From assembly GCF_021699055.1 (NCBI RefSeq), contig NZ_SSXC01000041.1, positions 1 through 35,406 on the forward strand: a stretch of 35,406 nucleotides of DNA, written 5' to 3'. A program made the translations under genes and the position numbers. This document shows, piece by piece, positions 16,919 to 25,349 of the stretch (position 1 is the first letter of the stretch; each line of letters begins with the position of its first letter). Origin of the DNA: Blastococcus sp. MG754426. Lineage in GTDB: Bacteria > Actinomycetota > Actinomycetes > Mycobacteriales > Geodermatophilaceae. Under the pieces are notes generated by a model, which worked only from the letters and a program-made list of their open reading frames with translations, made no database searches and was not told the origin of the DNA.

Positions 16919-18559
16919 TCAGCCGCGCTGGCGGAGGGCGTCGAAGAGGACCAGCTGCAGGTCCTCCTCCTCGACGGCCGAGTACGCGGCACCGCCGGTG
17001 GCCTCCGCGATCTGCTCGAGCGCGCTGAGGTCGGCGTCCGGCCCCAGGGCCACGCCGATCACCTTGACCGGCCGGTCCGGGTCGGCCTCGGCGGCGAGGG
17101 TGCTCAGCAGGGCGTCGAGGCTCGTCCCCTCGGCGTCGTCCTCGTTGGTCCCGTCCGTGACGACGAGGACGCTGTTCACCGCCGTCGGGTCGTAGTAGTC
17201 CTCCCGCGCGGCGCGCACGGCGGCCAGCGTGGTGTCGTACAGCCCGGTCCCGCCGGGGGACAGCCGGCCGGGGATGGTGTCCAGCTGCTCGTCGAGCACC
17301 TCGCGCTGGGTCTGCCCGTCGACGGAGGCGTCCAGCTCGCGGGTGGGCACCAGCTCCGTCCAGTCCTGGTCGCCCTCCAGCTCGTAGGCGAACGCCCAGA
17401 GGCCCAGGGCGTAGTCGCCGGGGACGAGGGTGAGGGTGCTCTTGGCGGCGTCCCGGGCGAGGGTGGCCCGCGTGCCGCCGTTGACCGGGGCCTCCATCGA
17501 CGTGGAGACGTCGAACACCGTCAGGACGCGCGACGGGGCGGCCAGGCTGGAGAGCCGGGTCAGCAGCCCCTGCACCTGCGCGGCGTCGAGGGCCAGCACC
17601 TCCGGCGCCGCCTCGGCGATCCCGGTGTCCCCGCCGGCGCCGGGCGGGGCATCGCCCTCGGGCCCGCGGAAGCCGGCGTCGCGGACGGCGTCCTGCGCGT
17701 CCTGCGACAGCAGGCGGTCGGTCACGACCTCGACGGCGCGCGCCTCGGCGTCCGTGGGCACGCCGACGCGCAGCACCGGGTAGTCCAGCACCGGGGAGCC
17801 CTCGGCGGGGTAGACCGCGAGGAGCGCGGAGTCCTCGGCCTCCTGGTGGATGGCGTAGACCTCCTGCTCGCTCACCGGCACCAGCGGGGCGTCGCCCCCG
17901 CCCTCGCTGCCGGCCGTCAGGGCCTCGCTCGCGGAGAGCTCGGTGCTCCGGGCGGCGGCGAGCACGGCGGCCACCACGGCGTTGTCGGCGTCCTCGTCCG
18001 CGCCGAGGGCGCTGCGCACCGCGGCCAGCGCGGAGAGCGCCTCCGCGCTCGCGGCGAGGTCCGGCACGGCCAGCGGCCGCTCGGTGCCCAGCGCCTCGGC
18101 CCAGCCGGGCCCGCCGTCGGCCCACCCGAGGTCGTCGACGACGGACTCGCTGGTGGCCAGGACGACGGGGGAGACCGCCATCGAGCCGACCTGCTCCAGC
18201 TCGGCACCGCCGGCGACCCGGGCCGGCCACAGCGACGAGTCGGGCACCCACACGTCCGGCAGCACGTCCTCGCCGAGCGCGCCCAGGTCACCCGCGGTCT
18301 GGAGCGGCTGCTGGGCGGTCACCTCGGCGCTGACGCACAGGGCGTCGTCGGGGGACTCGACCGAGCTCAGCAGCTCCTCGGTCAGCGTGCCGAGTTCGGG
18401 GGCCACGGTGACGTCCACCGTGACCTCCTCGTCGCACCCGCCGCTGCCGGCCACCCACCAGACCAGGCCGCCGAGGGCCAGGGCGATCGCCAGGCCGGCG
18501 GCGACGAGCACGAAGGGCACCGAACGGCGCGTGGCTGCGGGATCTGCGTGACGGCCCAT
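16919..18559 (-). CDS. Membrane-anchored VWA-domain protein with solute-binding-like region
   Basis: The 546-residue product has a short basic N-terminus and one membrane helix (about 15-37); the rest should be outside the cell. Residues about 45-310 resemble the extracellular solute-binding fold found in substrate-binding/VWA hybrids of actinobacteria (LPDVWVPDSSLW, a typical SBP-like segment). Residues about 343-545 are a von Willebrand A domain with an intact MIDAS: DVSTS (D350, S352, S354), T438 in GGTG and D469 in VTDG. The ATG start has an AGAGAG-type site upstream. It converges on the heptose operon and lies upstream of nothing on its own strand within 175 bases. A divalent-metal-dependent adhesion or scaffold role at the cell surface is plausible, but no function is known to me. 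Confidence 0.8.
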   Translation of the reverse strand: MGRHADPAATRRSVPFVLVAAGLAIALALGGLVWWVAGSGGCDEEVTVDVTVAPELGTLTEELLSSVESPDDALCVSAEVTAQQPLQTAGDLGALGEDVLPDVWVPDSSLWPARVAGGAELEQVGSMAVSPVVLATSESVVDDLGWADGGPGWAEALGTERPLAVPDLAASAEALSALAAVRSALGADEDADNAVVAAVLAAARSTELSASEALTAGSEGGGDAPLVPVSEQEVYAIHQEAEDSALLAVYPAEGSPVLDYPVLRVGVPTDAEARAVEVVTDRLLSQDAQDAVRDAGFRGPEGDAPPGAGGDTGIAEAAPEVLALDAAQVQGLLTRLSSLAAPSRVLTVFDVSTSMEAPVNGGTRATLARDAAKSTLTLVPGDYALGLWAFAYELEGDQDWTELVPTRELDASVDGQTQREVLDEQLDTIPGRLSPGGTGLYDTTLAAVRAAREDYYDPTAVNSVLVVTDGTNEDDAEGTSLDALLSTLAAEADPDRPVKVIGVALGPDADLSALEQIAEATGGAAYSAVEEEDLQLVLFDALRQRG

Positions 18560-18677
18560 GCTCGCTCTCTGAGGTCGACTCGGGGTGGGTGCGGCTCCCC
18601 CAGAGCTCGCCGCTCCAGATTAGATGTGTCCCGCATCGCCAAGGGGTGACCCTGGTCGCACGATTCGTGACGGACGG

Positions 18678-19664
18678 TCAGGCGGTGGTGGTCACGGCCG
18701 TCCGCTGGGAGGCGAACCACGCGACGGTGCGGCGCAGCCCCTCCTCGGAGGTCACCTGCGGGCGCCAGCCCAGCAGCCGCTCGGCGCGGGTGGTGTCGGG
18801 GCGGCGCACCTTGGGGTCGTCGACGGGCAGGGGGATGTGCTCGATGGGGGAGTCCGACCCGGTGAGCTCCACGATCCAGCGCGCCAGCGCCAGCATCGAC
18901 AGCTCGTCGGGGTTGCCGATGTTGACCGGGCCCGGGTGGTCGGAGAAGGCCAGCGCCAGGATGCCCGCGACGGTGTCGTCGACGTAGCAGATCGAGCGGG
19001 TCTGGGAGCCCGTCCCGGCGACGGTCAGCGGCCGGCCGTCCAGCGCCTGGTTGACGAACGCGGGGATCGCGCGGCCGTCGTCGGCACGCATCCGGGGCCC
19101 GTAGGTGTTGAAGATCCGGACGATGCCGGTGTCGGTGCCCTTCGACGTCCGGTAGGCGGTGGTCATCGCCTCGCTGAACCGCTTGGCCTCGTCGTAGACG
19201 CCGCGCGGGCCGACCGGGTTGACGTTGCCCCAGTACTCCTCGGTCTGCGGGTGCTGGAGCGGGTCGCCGTAGACCTCGGAGGTGGAGGCCAGCACGTACC
19301 GGGCGCCCTTGTCGTGGGCCAGGCCCAGCGTGTGCAGGGTGCCCAGGCTGCCGACCTTGAGCGTCTCGATCGGCATCTTCAGGTAGTCGATCGGGCTGGC
19401 CGGCGAGGCGAAGTGCAGCACCAGGTCCACCGGTCCGGGGACGTGCACGTAGTCGGTGACGTCGCAGCGGACCAGCCGGAAGCCCGGGTGCTCCATCAGG
19501 TGCGAGACGTTCTCGGGGGCACCGGTGAGGAAGTTGTCCAGGCAGACGACCTCGACACCGCGTTCCAGCAGCTGCTCGCAGAGGTGGGAGCCGAGGAAGC
19601 CCGCCCCTCCGGTGACCACCGCCCGCCGGATGGTGCGTTCCTGGCCTACCGGTCCGTCGACCAT
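18678..19664 (-). CDS. UDP-glucuronate decarboxylase (UDP-xylose synthase), extended SDR
   Basis: The 328-residue extended short-chain dehydrogenase begins with a Rossmann motif GGAGFLG (19-25). It has [25 protein letters not shown] (with T128, S129, E130) and the catalytic YxxxK as Y157/K161 in GVYDEAKR. These blocks, with [14 protein letters not shown], are characteristic of UXS enzymes, which oxidise UDP-glucuronate at C4, decarboxylate it and reduce it to UDP-xylose using bound NAD. HldD-type ADP-heptose epimerases lack this set. AGGAGG lies 9 bases before ATG 19664. Placement beside the heptose glycosyltransferases suggests that xylose or another UDP-glucuronate-derived sugar enters the same glycan; that is inference. 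Confidence 0.87.
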   Translation of the reverse strand: MVDGPVGQERTIRRAVVTGGAGFLGSHLCEQLLERGVEVVCLDNFLTGAPENVSHLMEHPGFRLVRCDVTDYVHVPGPVDLVLHFASPASPIDYLKMPIETLKVGSLGTLHTLGLAHDKGARYVLASTSEVYGDPLQHPQTEEYWGNVNPVGPRGVYDEAKRFSEAMTTAYRTSKGTDTGIVRIFNTYGPRMRADDGRAIPAFVNQALDGRPLTVAGTGSQTRSICYVDDTVAGILALAFSDHPGPVNIGNPDELSMLALARWIVELTGSDSPIEHIPLPVDDPKVRRPDTTRAERLLGWRPQVTSEEGLRRTVAWFASQRTAVTTTA

Positions 19665-19748
19665 GCCCGTTGCCCTCCTGCGCGCCGCCTGGTGCGCACT
19701 CCTGCGGACGCACCTGGCGGGCGTCCTACCCGTAGATCAACTCCGCAC

Positions 19749-19768
19749 ACACTTCGAGAGCGAAGTGT
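19749..19768. promoter_or_regulatory. Perfect inverted repeat upstream of UDP-glucuronate decarboxylase gene
   Basis: ACACTTCG (19749-19756), a four-base AGAG spacer and CGAAGTGT (19761-19768) make an 8-bp perfect inverted repeat about 85-104 bases upstream of the - strand start at 19664. It shares 16 of 20 bases with the element at 8939-8958. Operator is preferred over terminator because a separate, much stronger hairpin already follows livK and because of the shared sequence. Confidence 0.5.
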
Positions 19769-19809
19769 CGTCCCCGCCCCGGCGGGGGGCCCACCTCTCG
19801 AACGAGGAC

Positions 19810-19843
19810 GGGCCGCCGGCCTCCCGGAGGAGGCCGGCGGCCC
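19810..19843 (-). terminator. Intrinsic-type terminator hairpin after livK
   Basis: A perfect 15-bp stem (GGGCCGCCGGCCTCC, 19810-19824, and its complement, 19829-19843) with a CGGA loop lies 53 bases beyond the stop of the - strand livK gene. It should end the liv transcript and insulate the decarboxylase gene from it. There is no T-run. Confidence 0.7.
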
Positions 19844-19895
19844 GCCGGATCAGGTGCTGCGACGGCCACCCGTCAGGGCGAAGGGTGGCCCCTCC

Positions 19896-21242
19896 TCAGT
19901 TGACGGCTTCCTCGTCGGGGATGGCGTTCGCCGGCGGGGTGGCCGGCTCGCCGTCGAACTCCTCGATCGGCGCGTCACCGATGTCGGTCACCCGGACGGG
20001 CTGGACCTCCTCGGAGCCGTTGCCCACGATGCGCTCGATGGTCATGCCGCTCGTGCCCATGTGGCTGTCCTCGGAGTAGCGGAAGGGCGCGAAGACCGGG
20101 CCCTCCCACTCGCTGCCGACCTGCTCGATGGCCTCGACCAGGCCCTCGCGGGTCGGGTTCTGGCCGGCCGCCTGCAGCGCCTGCGTCACGGTGTAGGCCT
20201 GCGCCATGCCGTAGACGCGGTAGTTGGTCAGCTCACCCTCGCCGCCGCACTCGTCCCAGATCCGCTGGAACTCCTGGATCCACGGGTTGTCGGTCATGTC
20301 CACCGTCGGCAGGTAGCCGGTGGTGAGCGCGCCGTCGAGCAGCGCGGCGTCGGACACCTGGCCCTCGCTGAAGCGGTTGAGCAGGCCGCCGACCAGCGTC
20401 GGGTCCGAACCCACGTTGGAGTAGAACCACTGCGGGTCGTAGCCGAGCTGCAGCGCGGTCAGCTGCGACAGCGCCGTGTAGCTGGGCACGTTGAAGCCGA
20501 CGACGAAGTCGGCCCCGGCCGCCTGCAGCGCCGCGATCTGCGGGCCGACGTTGGTGTTGCCCGGGGTGTACCGCTCGGCCGCGACGATCTGGTCGTCGAT
20601 GTACTGGCGGATGCCGGCCTCGCCGTCCTCGCCGAAGTCGTCGTCCTGGAGGAAGAGGCCGACCTGCGCGTCCGGGAAGTTCTCGGCGATGTACTCGCCG
20701 ATGATCTTGCCCTCGCTCATGTAGTCGGTCTGCCAGCCGAACGACATCGGGTACTCCTCGGGGTTGTCACCCCAGAGGAGCGAGCCGGAGGAGACGAACA
20801 GGTCGGGGACGCCCTCGTCGTTGAGGAAGTCGACCACCGCGCTGTGCGTGGGCGTGCCCAGGCCGCTCACCATCGCGAAGATCTCGTCCTCCAGGACGAG
20901 CTCGTTGGTGACCTGGCTGGTCTGGGTGGGGTTGTAGGCGTCGTCGCGGAAGATCCACTCGATCTCCCGGTCGTAGACGCCGCCTTCCTGGTTCAGGCAG
21001 GTGAAGTAGGCGTCGAGGCCCGTCGGGATCTCGCTGTAGCCGGGGGCGGCCACACCGGTCAGCGGGTAGTGGCCGCCGAGCTTGATCGAGGTCTCGGTGA
21101 CGCCGATGTCGGAGGCCTCGTTCTCGCCCCCGCCCCCGCCGGAGGCGCCGCCGCTGTCGTCGCTGCCGCCGCACGCGGCGACGGTGGACAGGACGGTCGC
21201 CGCGGCGATCGTGGTCATGAGACGTCGGGAGGATCTGGACAA
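19896..21242 (-). CDS. livK: Branched-chain amino acid-type ABC transporter substrate-binding lipoprotein
   Basis: The 448-residue periplasmic-binding type 1 protein has a lipoprotein signal peptide with RR in the n-region and a VAAC lipobox (Cys24 from the TTG start), then a Gly/Ser linker. The mature protein has IKLGGHYPLTGVAAPGYSEI, EGGVYDREIEWIFRDDAYNPTQT, GLGTPTHSAVVDFLNDEGVPDLFVSSG and LQDDDFGEDGE, typical of LivK/Peripla_BP_6 proteins. TTG 21242 is favoured over ATG 21218 because AGAGGAG sits about five bases before it and the ATG lacks a site. It is last in the operon behind a 100-base gap. The family binds branched-chain amino acids, amides, urea or aromatic acids, so the ligand is open. 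Confidence 0.9.
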   Translation of the reverse strand: MSRSSRRLMTTIAAATVLSTVAACGGSDDSGGASGGGGGENEASDIGVTETSIKLGGHYPLTGVAAPGYSEIPTGLDAYFTCLNQEGGVYDREIEWIFRDDAYNPTQTSQVTNELVLEDEIFAMVSGLGTPTHSAVVDFLNDEGVPDLFVSSGSLLWGDNPEEYPMSFGWQTDYMSEGKIIGEYIAENFPDAQVGLFLQDDDFGEDGEAGIRQYIDDQIVAAERYTPGNTNVGPQIAALQAAGADFVVGFNVPSYTALSQLTALQLGYDPQWFYSNVGSDPTLVGGLLNRFSEGQVSDAALLDGALTTGYLPTVDMTDNPWIQEFQRIWDECGGEGELTNYRVYGMAQAYTVTQALQAAGQNPTREGLVEAIEQVGSEWEGPVFAPFRYSEDSHMGTSGMTIERIVGNGSEEVQPVRVTDIGDAPIEEFDGEPATPPANAIPDEEAVN

Positions 21243-21261
21243 CAGTGCTCCTCTGGTGCGG

Positions 21262-21281
21262 CCCGGGCATCGGTGCCCGGG
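21262..21281 (-). terminator. Hairpin in livM-livK gap (possible attenuator or processing site)
   Basis: CCCGGGCA (21262-21269), loop TCGG and TGCCCGGG (21274-21281) form a perfect 8-bp stem about 20 bases upstream of livK on the - strand. The 60 bases between it and the livM stop are C-rich and G-poor in the transcript. Whether it reduces read-through or sets livK mRNA level cannot be told from sequence. Confidence 0.4.
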
Positions 21282-21343
21282 AGTCGGGGTGGGGTGGAGG
21301 TGCGGGTGCAGGTGTCGCGTGCGGCGGATGGAGGGGGTCGCCC

Positions 21344-22528
21344 TCACCCCCTGCTGCTCGCGCCGTCGGCGCCGGCCTGGGCCATGGCCCGCTTGGCCTT
21401 GCGGGTCATCCAGCGGAGGCGGATGGTGCCCACGAAGCCCGCCGGGACGAAGATCATCACCACGATCAGCACGACGCCGTAGACGAACGGCGCCAGCTGG
21501 GCGGCCTCGGTCTGGCTGAGCCCGAAGTCGCCGCCGAGGTTGGTGACGAACGGCGGCAGGAACACCAGCAGTGCCGAGCCGAGCAGGGCGCCCAGCAGGC
21601 TGCCCAGGCCGCCGATGACGATCGCGGTGAGCAGCGAGAGCGACAGCACGATGGTGAAGCCGCTGGGTGCCGCGAGACGGACGACGATGGCCAGCACGCC
21701 GCCGGCGAGGCCGGCCGCGGCCGCGCTGACGACGAACGCCAGCACCCGCCACGCGCCGAGGTTGATGCCGGCCAGCTCGGCGGCCACCTCCTGGTCGCGG
21801 ACCGCCCGCCACGTGCGCCCGATGCGGCTGCGCACCAGGTTGGCCAGGAAGAAGTAGGTGATGAGCAGGCAGATCGCGCCGACGTAGGCCAGCCACTTCG
21901 TGCTCGACGCGGAGTTGCCCGAGACGGCGTCGATGAAGCTGCCGAACCACTCCGGCGCCTGCGGGGCGCGCACCCGCATGCCCTGCTCGCCGCCGAAGGT
22001 GTCGTGGAAGTAGATCGCCAGGCCGGGGAGGCCGACGGCCAGCGCCAGCGTCGCGCCGGCGAGGTAGGGGCCGTGCAGCCGGGCCGCGGCCACGCCGACC
22101 AGCGCGCCGATCGCGGTGGCGACCACGATCGCCGCCAGCAGGATGACCGGCAGGGGGAGCGGCTCCTCGGCGTCGAGGAACAGCGCCGTCGTGTAGGCAC
22201 CGGCCGCCATGAGCGCGCCGTGCCCCAGCGAGATCTGGCCGTTCATGCCGGTGAGCACGGTCAGGCCACCGGCGGCGATGGCGTAGTAGGTCAGCGTCGC
22301 CAGCTGCGAGTTCTGGAACGGGCTGGTGATCTCCAGGACCACCACCGCCAGCACGGCGCAGGCGGCCAGCACCAGCAGGTGGCGCAGCAGCGTGGACCGC
22401 GGCAGGAACGAACGGCCGCTCTTGGCCTGCGCCGAGGGGGCGTCGCCGCCGGCGGTCGCCTTGACCGGCGCGTCGCTGCTCGCCTTGCCGGCCGTACCGG
22501 TGGAAGCGGGGCTCTGCAGGTCGCTCAT
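21344..22528 (-). CDS. livM: Branched-chain amino acid-type ABC transporter permease (LivM)
   Basis: The roughly 394-residue LivM permease has a hydrophilic Ala/Ser-rich N-terminal leader of about 45 residues, then around ten membrane helices. Family markers are LTGMNGQISLGHGALMAAGAY, ARLHGPYLAGATLALAVG and IGGLGSLLGALLGSA. It forms the membrane channel with LivH. Two ATGs are possible: 22534 overlaps the livH stop as ATGA, and 22528, two codons on, has GGAGG at a better distance (8 bases). I use 22528. The hydrophilic C-terminal tail (RWMTRKAKRAMAQAGADG) is longer than in E. coli LivM. Confidence 0.9.
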   Translation of the reverse strand: MSDLQSPASTGTAGKASSDAPVKATAGGDAPSAQAKSGRSFLPRSTLLRHLLVLAACAVLAVVVLEITSPFQNSQLATLTYYAIAAGGLTVLTGMNGQISLGHGALMAAGAYTTALFLDAEEPLPLPVILLAAIVVATAIGALVGVAAARLHGPYLAGATLALAVGLPGLAIYFHDTFGGEQGMRVRAPQAPEWFGSFIDAVSGNSASSTKWLAYVGAICLLITYFFLANLVRSRIGRTWRAVRDQEVAAELAGINLGAWRVLAFVVSAAAAGLAGGVLAIVVRLAAPSGFTIVLSLSLLTAIVIGGLGSLLGALLGSALLVFLPPFVTNLGGDFGLSQTEAAQLAPFVYGVVLIVVMIFVPAGFVGTIRLRWMTRKAKRAMAQAGADGASSRG

Positions 22529-22530
22529 CG

Positions 22531-23415
22531 TCATGCCCTCCGAGCCGTCGCGCTGCTGAACAGGCCACCCGGTCGCACCAGCAGGACGACGATCAGGATG
22601 ACCAGGGCGGAGATGTTGACCAGCGCGCTGCCGCGCGGGGCGTAGCCGCTCACGTAGCTGAGCGCCAGGCCGAGGATCAGCCCGCCGACGATCGCGCCGA
22701 CCGGCGAGTCCAGGCCGCCGATGATCGCGGCGACGAAGCCGAACACGATCAGCGCGTCCATGTAGGCCGGCCACACGAACGACCCGCCGGCGATCAGCAG
22801 CCCGGAGAGCGAGCCGACGACGGCGGCCAGACCCCAGCCGAGGGTGAGCATGCCGCCCACCTTCACGCCGAGGAGCCGGGCGACCTCCTGGCTGAACGCC
22901 GAGGCGCGCATGGCCAGGCCGACCCGGGTGAAGCGGAAGAGCGCCACCAGCAGGCCCATGACCAGCAGCACCGAGCCGATGATGTAGAGGCTCGTCGGGG
23001 TCAGCGGGATGGTCGTGTCGCCGACCTCGAGGCCGCGCACGCCGAACGGCGTCGGGAAGGACTGGAACGACGAGCCGAAGATGATCGCGATCGACGCCTG
23101 GATGGCGACGAAGAGCCCGAGGGTCACGATGACGGCGTTGAGCTCGGGGCCGCCCTCGACCGGGCGGATGATCACCCGCTCGACGATCGCGCCCAGGATG
23201 AACCCGGAGGCGAGGGCGACGACCAGGGCGACCCAGTAGGACTGGCCGGCCTGGATCAGGGCGAGGGCGATGAACGTCGTGGCCGCGGCCATCGAGCCCT
23301 GCGCGAAGTTGACGATGCGGGTCGACCGCCAGATGAGCACCAGGGCCAGGGCGAAGGCCGAGTAGATCATGCCCTGGGTCAACCCGGTGAGGGTCACGTT
23401 GACGAAGTAGTCCAC
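22531..23415 (-). CDS. livH: Branched-chain amino acid-type ABC transporter permease (LivH)
   Basis: The 294-residue LivH permease has about eight membrane helices. It starts YFVNVTLTGLTQGMIYSAFALALVLIW and has RIVNFAQGSMAA, VERVIIRPVEGG, MRASAFSQEVARLLGV (the EAA-like loop that contacts the ATPases) and GGLDSPVGAIVGG. The start is GTG 23415; the nearest purine-rich site (AGGAAGG) is 11 bases away, so initiation may be modest. It lies between the ATPase gene livF (34-base gap) and livM (overlapping). Confidence 0.92.
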   Translation of the reverse strand: MDYFVNVTLTGLTQGMIYSAFALALVLIWRSTRIVNFAQGSMAAATTFIALALIQAGQSYWVALVVALASGFILGAIVERVIIRPVEGGPELNAVIVTLGLFVAIQASIAIIFGSSFQSFPTPFGVRGLEVGDTTIPLTPTSLYIIGSVLLVMGLLVALFRFTRVGLAMRASAFSQEVARLLGVKVGGMLTLGWGLAAVVGSLSGLLIAGGSFVWPAYMDALIVFGFVAAIIGGLDSPVGAIVGGLILGLALSYVSGYAPRGSALVNISALVILIVVLLVRPGGLFSSATARRA

Positions 23416-23449
23416 GGAGGAGGATGCCTTCCTGGCTGTGCGGGGAGGG

Positions 23450-24214
23450 TCAGAAACCGAGGTAGGCGTGCCGGAGGTCCTCGTCGGCCATCAGCGTGCT
23501 GGCGGAGTCGGTGACGACCACCTTGCCGAGGTTGAGGACGACGCCGACGTCGGCGACCGACAGGGCGCTGCGGGCGTTCTGCTCGACGAGCAGCACCGAC
23601 AGGCCCTCGGAGTCGACCAGCTGGCGGAGCAGCCCGAAGATCTGGGCGACGATCCGCGGGGCCAGGCCCAGCGAGGGCTCGTCGAGCAGCAGGATGCGCG
23701 GCTTGGCCAGGAGTGCGCGGCCGATGACCAGCATCTGCCGCTCACCGCCCGAGAGCGTGTGCGCCGCGTTGTTCCGCCGCTCGGCGATGCGCGGGAACAG
23801 GTCGTAGACGCGGTCGAACTCGCTGCGGTCGACCTTGCCGCGGAACAGCGACCCGACGCGCAGGTTCTCGTCGACGGTCAGCTCGGCGATGACGCCGCGG
23901 CCCTCGGGCACGTGCGCCATGCCCTTGGCCACCATCGACTCGACGGGGGCCTTGGTGATGTCCTCGCCGTCGAGCACGACCCGGCCCGACACCGGCCGGA
24001 CGAGGCCGCTGATCGTGCGCAGCAGGGTGGTCTTGCCGGCCCCGTTGGCGCCGAGGACGGCGGTGATCCGGCCGGTCTCGGCCGCCAGGGAGACGCCGTC
24101 GAGGGCGCGGACCGGCCCGTATGCGGAGGTGAGCCCCTCCACCTCGAGCAGGCGGGTGGCGGTGCCGGTGCCACCGGTTGCCGACAGCGCGGTGCTGCCG
24201 TGGGCGTCAGGCAT
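23450..24214 (-). CDS. livF: Branched-chain amino acid-type ABC transporter ATPase (LivF)
   Basis: This is a 254-residue ABC ATPase. Walker A is GANGAGKT (55-62), the signature LSGGE (154-158) and Walker B ILLLDEPS with the catalytic E179. HVPEGRGVIAELTVDENL is a typical LivF sequence around the Q-loop region. The first 20 residues (HGSTALSATGGTGTA) precede the conserved core and look flexible. The ATG start at 24214 overlaps the livG stop by eight bases. It pairs with LivG to power the LivHM permease. Confidence 0.93.
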   Translation of the reverse strand: MPDAHGSTALSATGGTGTATRLLEVEGLTSAYGPVRALDGVSLAAETGRITAVLGANGAGKTTLLRTISGLVRPVSGRVVLDGEDITKAPVESMVAKGMAHVPEGRGVIAELTVDENLRVGSLFRGKVDRSEFDRVYDLFPRIAERRNNAAHTLSGGERQMLVIGRALLAKPRILLLDEPSLGLAPRIVAQIFGLLRQLVDSEGLSVLLVEQNARSALSVADVGVVLNLGKVVVTDSASTLMADEDLRHAYLGF

Positions 24215-25076
24215 GGGGGCGTCCTCCGTCGGCGTGGGTGAGCTCGGCGGCGTCGGCCTCGGCGTCGACCGCGTCGCCGAGGTAGGCCTCGGTGACGGCG
24301 GGGTCGGCCTGCACCTCGGCCGGGGTGCCGGCGGCGATCTGCTTGCCGGAGTCGAGCACGGTGATCCGGTCGCAGACCCGCATGACGAGGTCCATGTGGT
24401 GCTCGACGAGGAGCACGCTCATCCGGCCGACCACCGAGCGGATCAGCTCGCCGAGCTCGTGCATCTCGTCCTCGGACAGACCGCTGGCGGGCTCGTCGAG
24501 GAGCAGCAGCTCGGGCTCGGCGACCAGGGCGCGGGCCAGCGCCACCCGCTTCTGCACCGGGTAGGGCAGCGAGCCGGGGTACCGGCCGGCGTAGTGCCCG
24601 GCGTTGAGCTCGGTCAGCGCGCGCATGGCCCGCTCGCGCAGCAGCCGCTCGTCCTTGTCCGACGTCGGCAGGGCCAGCAGGGCCGAGCCGAAGCCGGCGT
24701 GGGCGTGGCGGTGCGCCCCGACCATGACGTTCTCGAGCACGGTCATGCCGGGGAAGAGACCGACGCCCTGGAGGGTGCGGGCGATGCCCAGCGAGGTGAG
24801 CTTGCTCGGCTTGAGCCGCCGCATCTCCTCACCGCGCCAGACGATGCGCCCCGAGGTGGGGCGCACCAGGCCGCAGGCGACGTTGAACAAGGTGGTCTTG
24901 CCGGCCCCGTTGGGGCCGATGAGGCCGTGCACCTGGCCCGGTTCGACGGTCACGGAGACGTCGGTGAGGGCCAGCACGCCGCCGAAGGCGACGTTGATCC
25001 CGGTCATCTCGAGCCGGGCGGTGGGCGTCGTTTCCGGTGTTCGCTGGCTGCCGGTCGGCTGCGCCAAGGGGCCCAC
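24207..25076 (-). CDS. livG: Branched-chain amino acid-type ABC transporter ATPase (LivG)
   Basis: The product is a 289-residue ABC ATPase if GTG 25076 is the start. Walker A is GPNGAGKT (54-61) and Walker B LLLLDEPASGL. The signature motif is LPYPVQ rather than LSGGQ, a variant seen in many LivG proteins. RTLQGVGLFPGMTVLENVMVG carries the Q-loop; the C-terminal AEVQADPAVTEAYLG is the LivG-specific tail. AGAGGAG lies just upstream of GTG 25076, rather close; a TTG at 25067 with longer spacing is an alternative, and an open frame extends further upstream without support. It is the first gene of the livG-F-H-M-K operon, divergent from the PucR-type regulator. Confidence 0.88.
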   Translation of the reverse strand: MGPLAQPTGSQRTPETTPTARLEMTGINVAFGGVLALTDVSVTVEPGQVHGLIGPNGAGKTTLFNVACGLVRPTSGRIVWRGEEMRRLKPSKLTSLGIARTLQGVGLFPGMTVLENVMVGAHRHAHAGFGSALLALPTSDKDERLLRERAMRALTELNAGHYAGRYPGSLPYPVQKRVALARALVAEPELLLLDEPASGLSEDEMHELGELIRSVVGRMSVLLVEHHMDLVMRVCDRITVLDSGKQIAAGTPAEVQADPAVTEAYLGDAVDAEADAAELTHADGGRPHA

Positions 25077-25173
25077 TGCTCCTCTGCATCGGTGCGGCAC
25101 CAACCCGGGGGACGGGTGGTGACGGTCAGGTCGCGAGTACGTCCGGCTGAGACTGCCCGACCGTGTCACCGGT

Positions 25174-25219
25174 CACAATGGGCGCACCGCACAGGGATGA
25201 CAAGAGCGTGTTGTGCTGT
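25174..25219. promoter_or_regulatory. Duplicated regulatory module, livG-proximal copy
   Basis: CACAATGGGCGCA (25174-25186), GCACAG (25189-25194 region) and GTGTTGTGCTGT (25208-25219) recur with the same internal spacing 176 bases away at 25350-25395. The module contains GCACA-type half-sites and their complement TTGTGC, as for a dimeric regulator. It lies about 100 bases upstream of livG. Confidence 0.5.
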
Positions 25220-25349
25220 GCGTCGACCTGTTGCCAGGTCGATATGCAGGCCGCATCCCGGGCCCGGGCGGGCTCCCCGGAGGGCGCGTGCCCGGCCTCG
25301 ATTGGGTCACGACTGCGCCCCGCCGCGCGTGCCCCCGCGCACCCGACCG

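Noticed and set aside
15798-18251. Long antisense open frames across the heptose cluster and elsewhere
   Set aside because: They translate to Arg/Gly/Pro/Ala-rich sequence without motifs, lie opposite well-supported genes and are expected in DNA of this GC content.
18678-19664. SDR gene as the missing HldD ADP-heptose epimerase
   Set aside because: The conserved blocks are those of UDP-glucuronate decarboxylase, including [16 protein letters not shown] and GVYDEAKR, and HldD-specific features are not seen.
19749-19768. Perfect inverted repeat as a transcription terminator
   Set aside because: It is upstream of the decarboxylase gene and shares sequence with another upstream element; a far stronger hairpin at 19810-19843 already serves livK.
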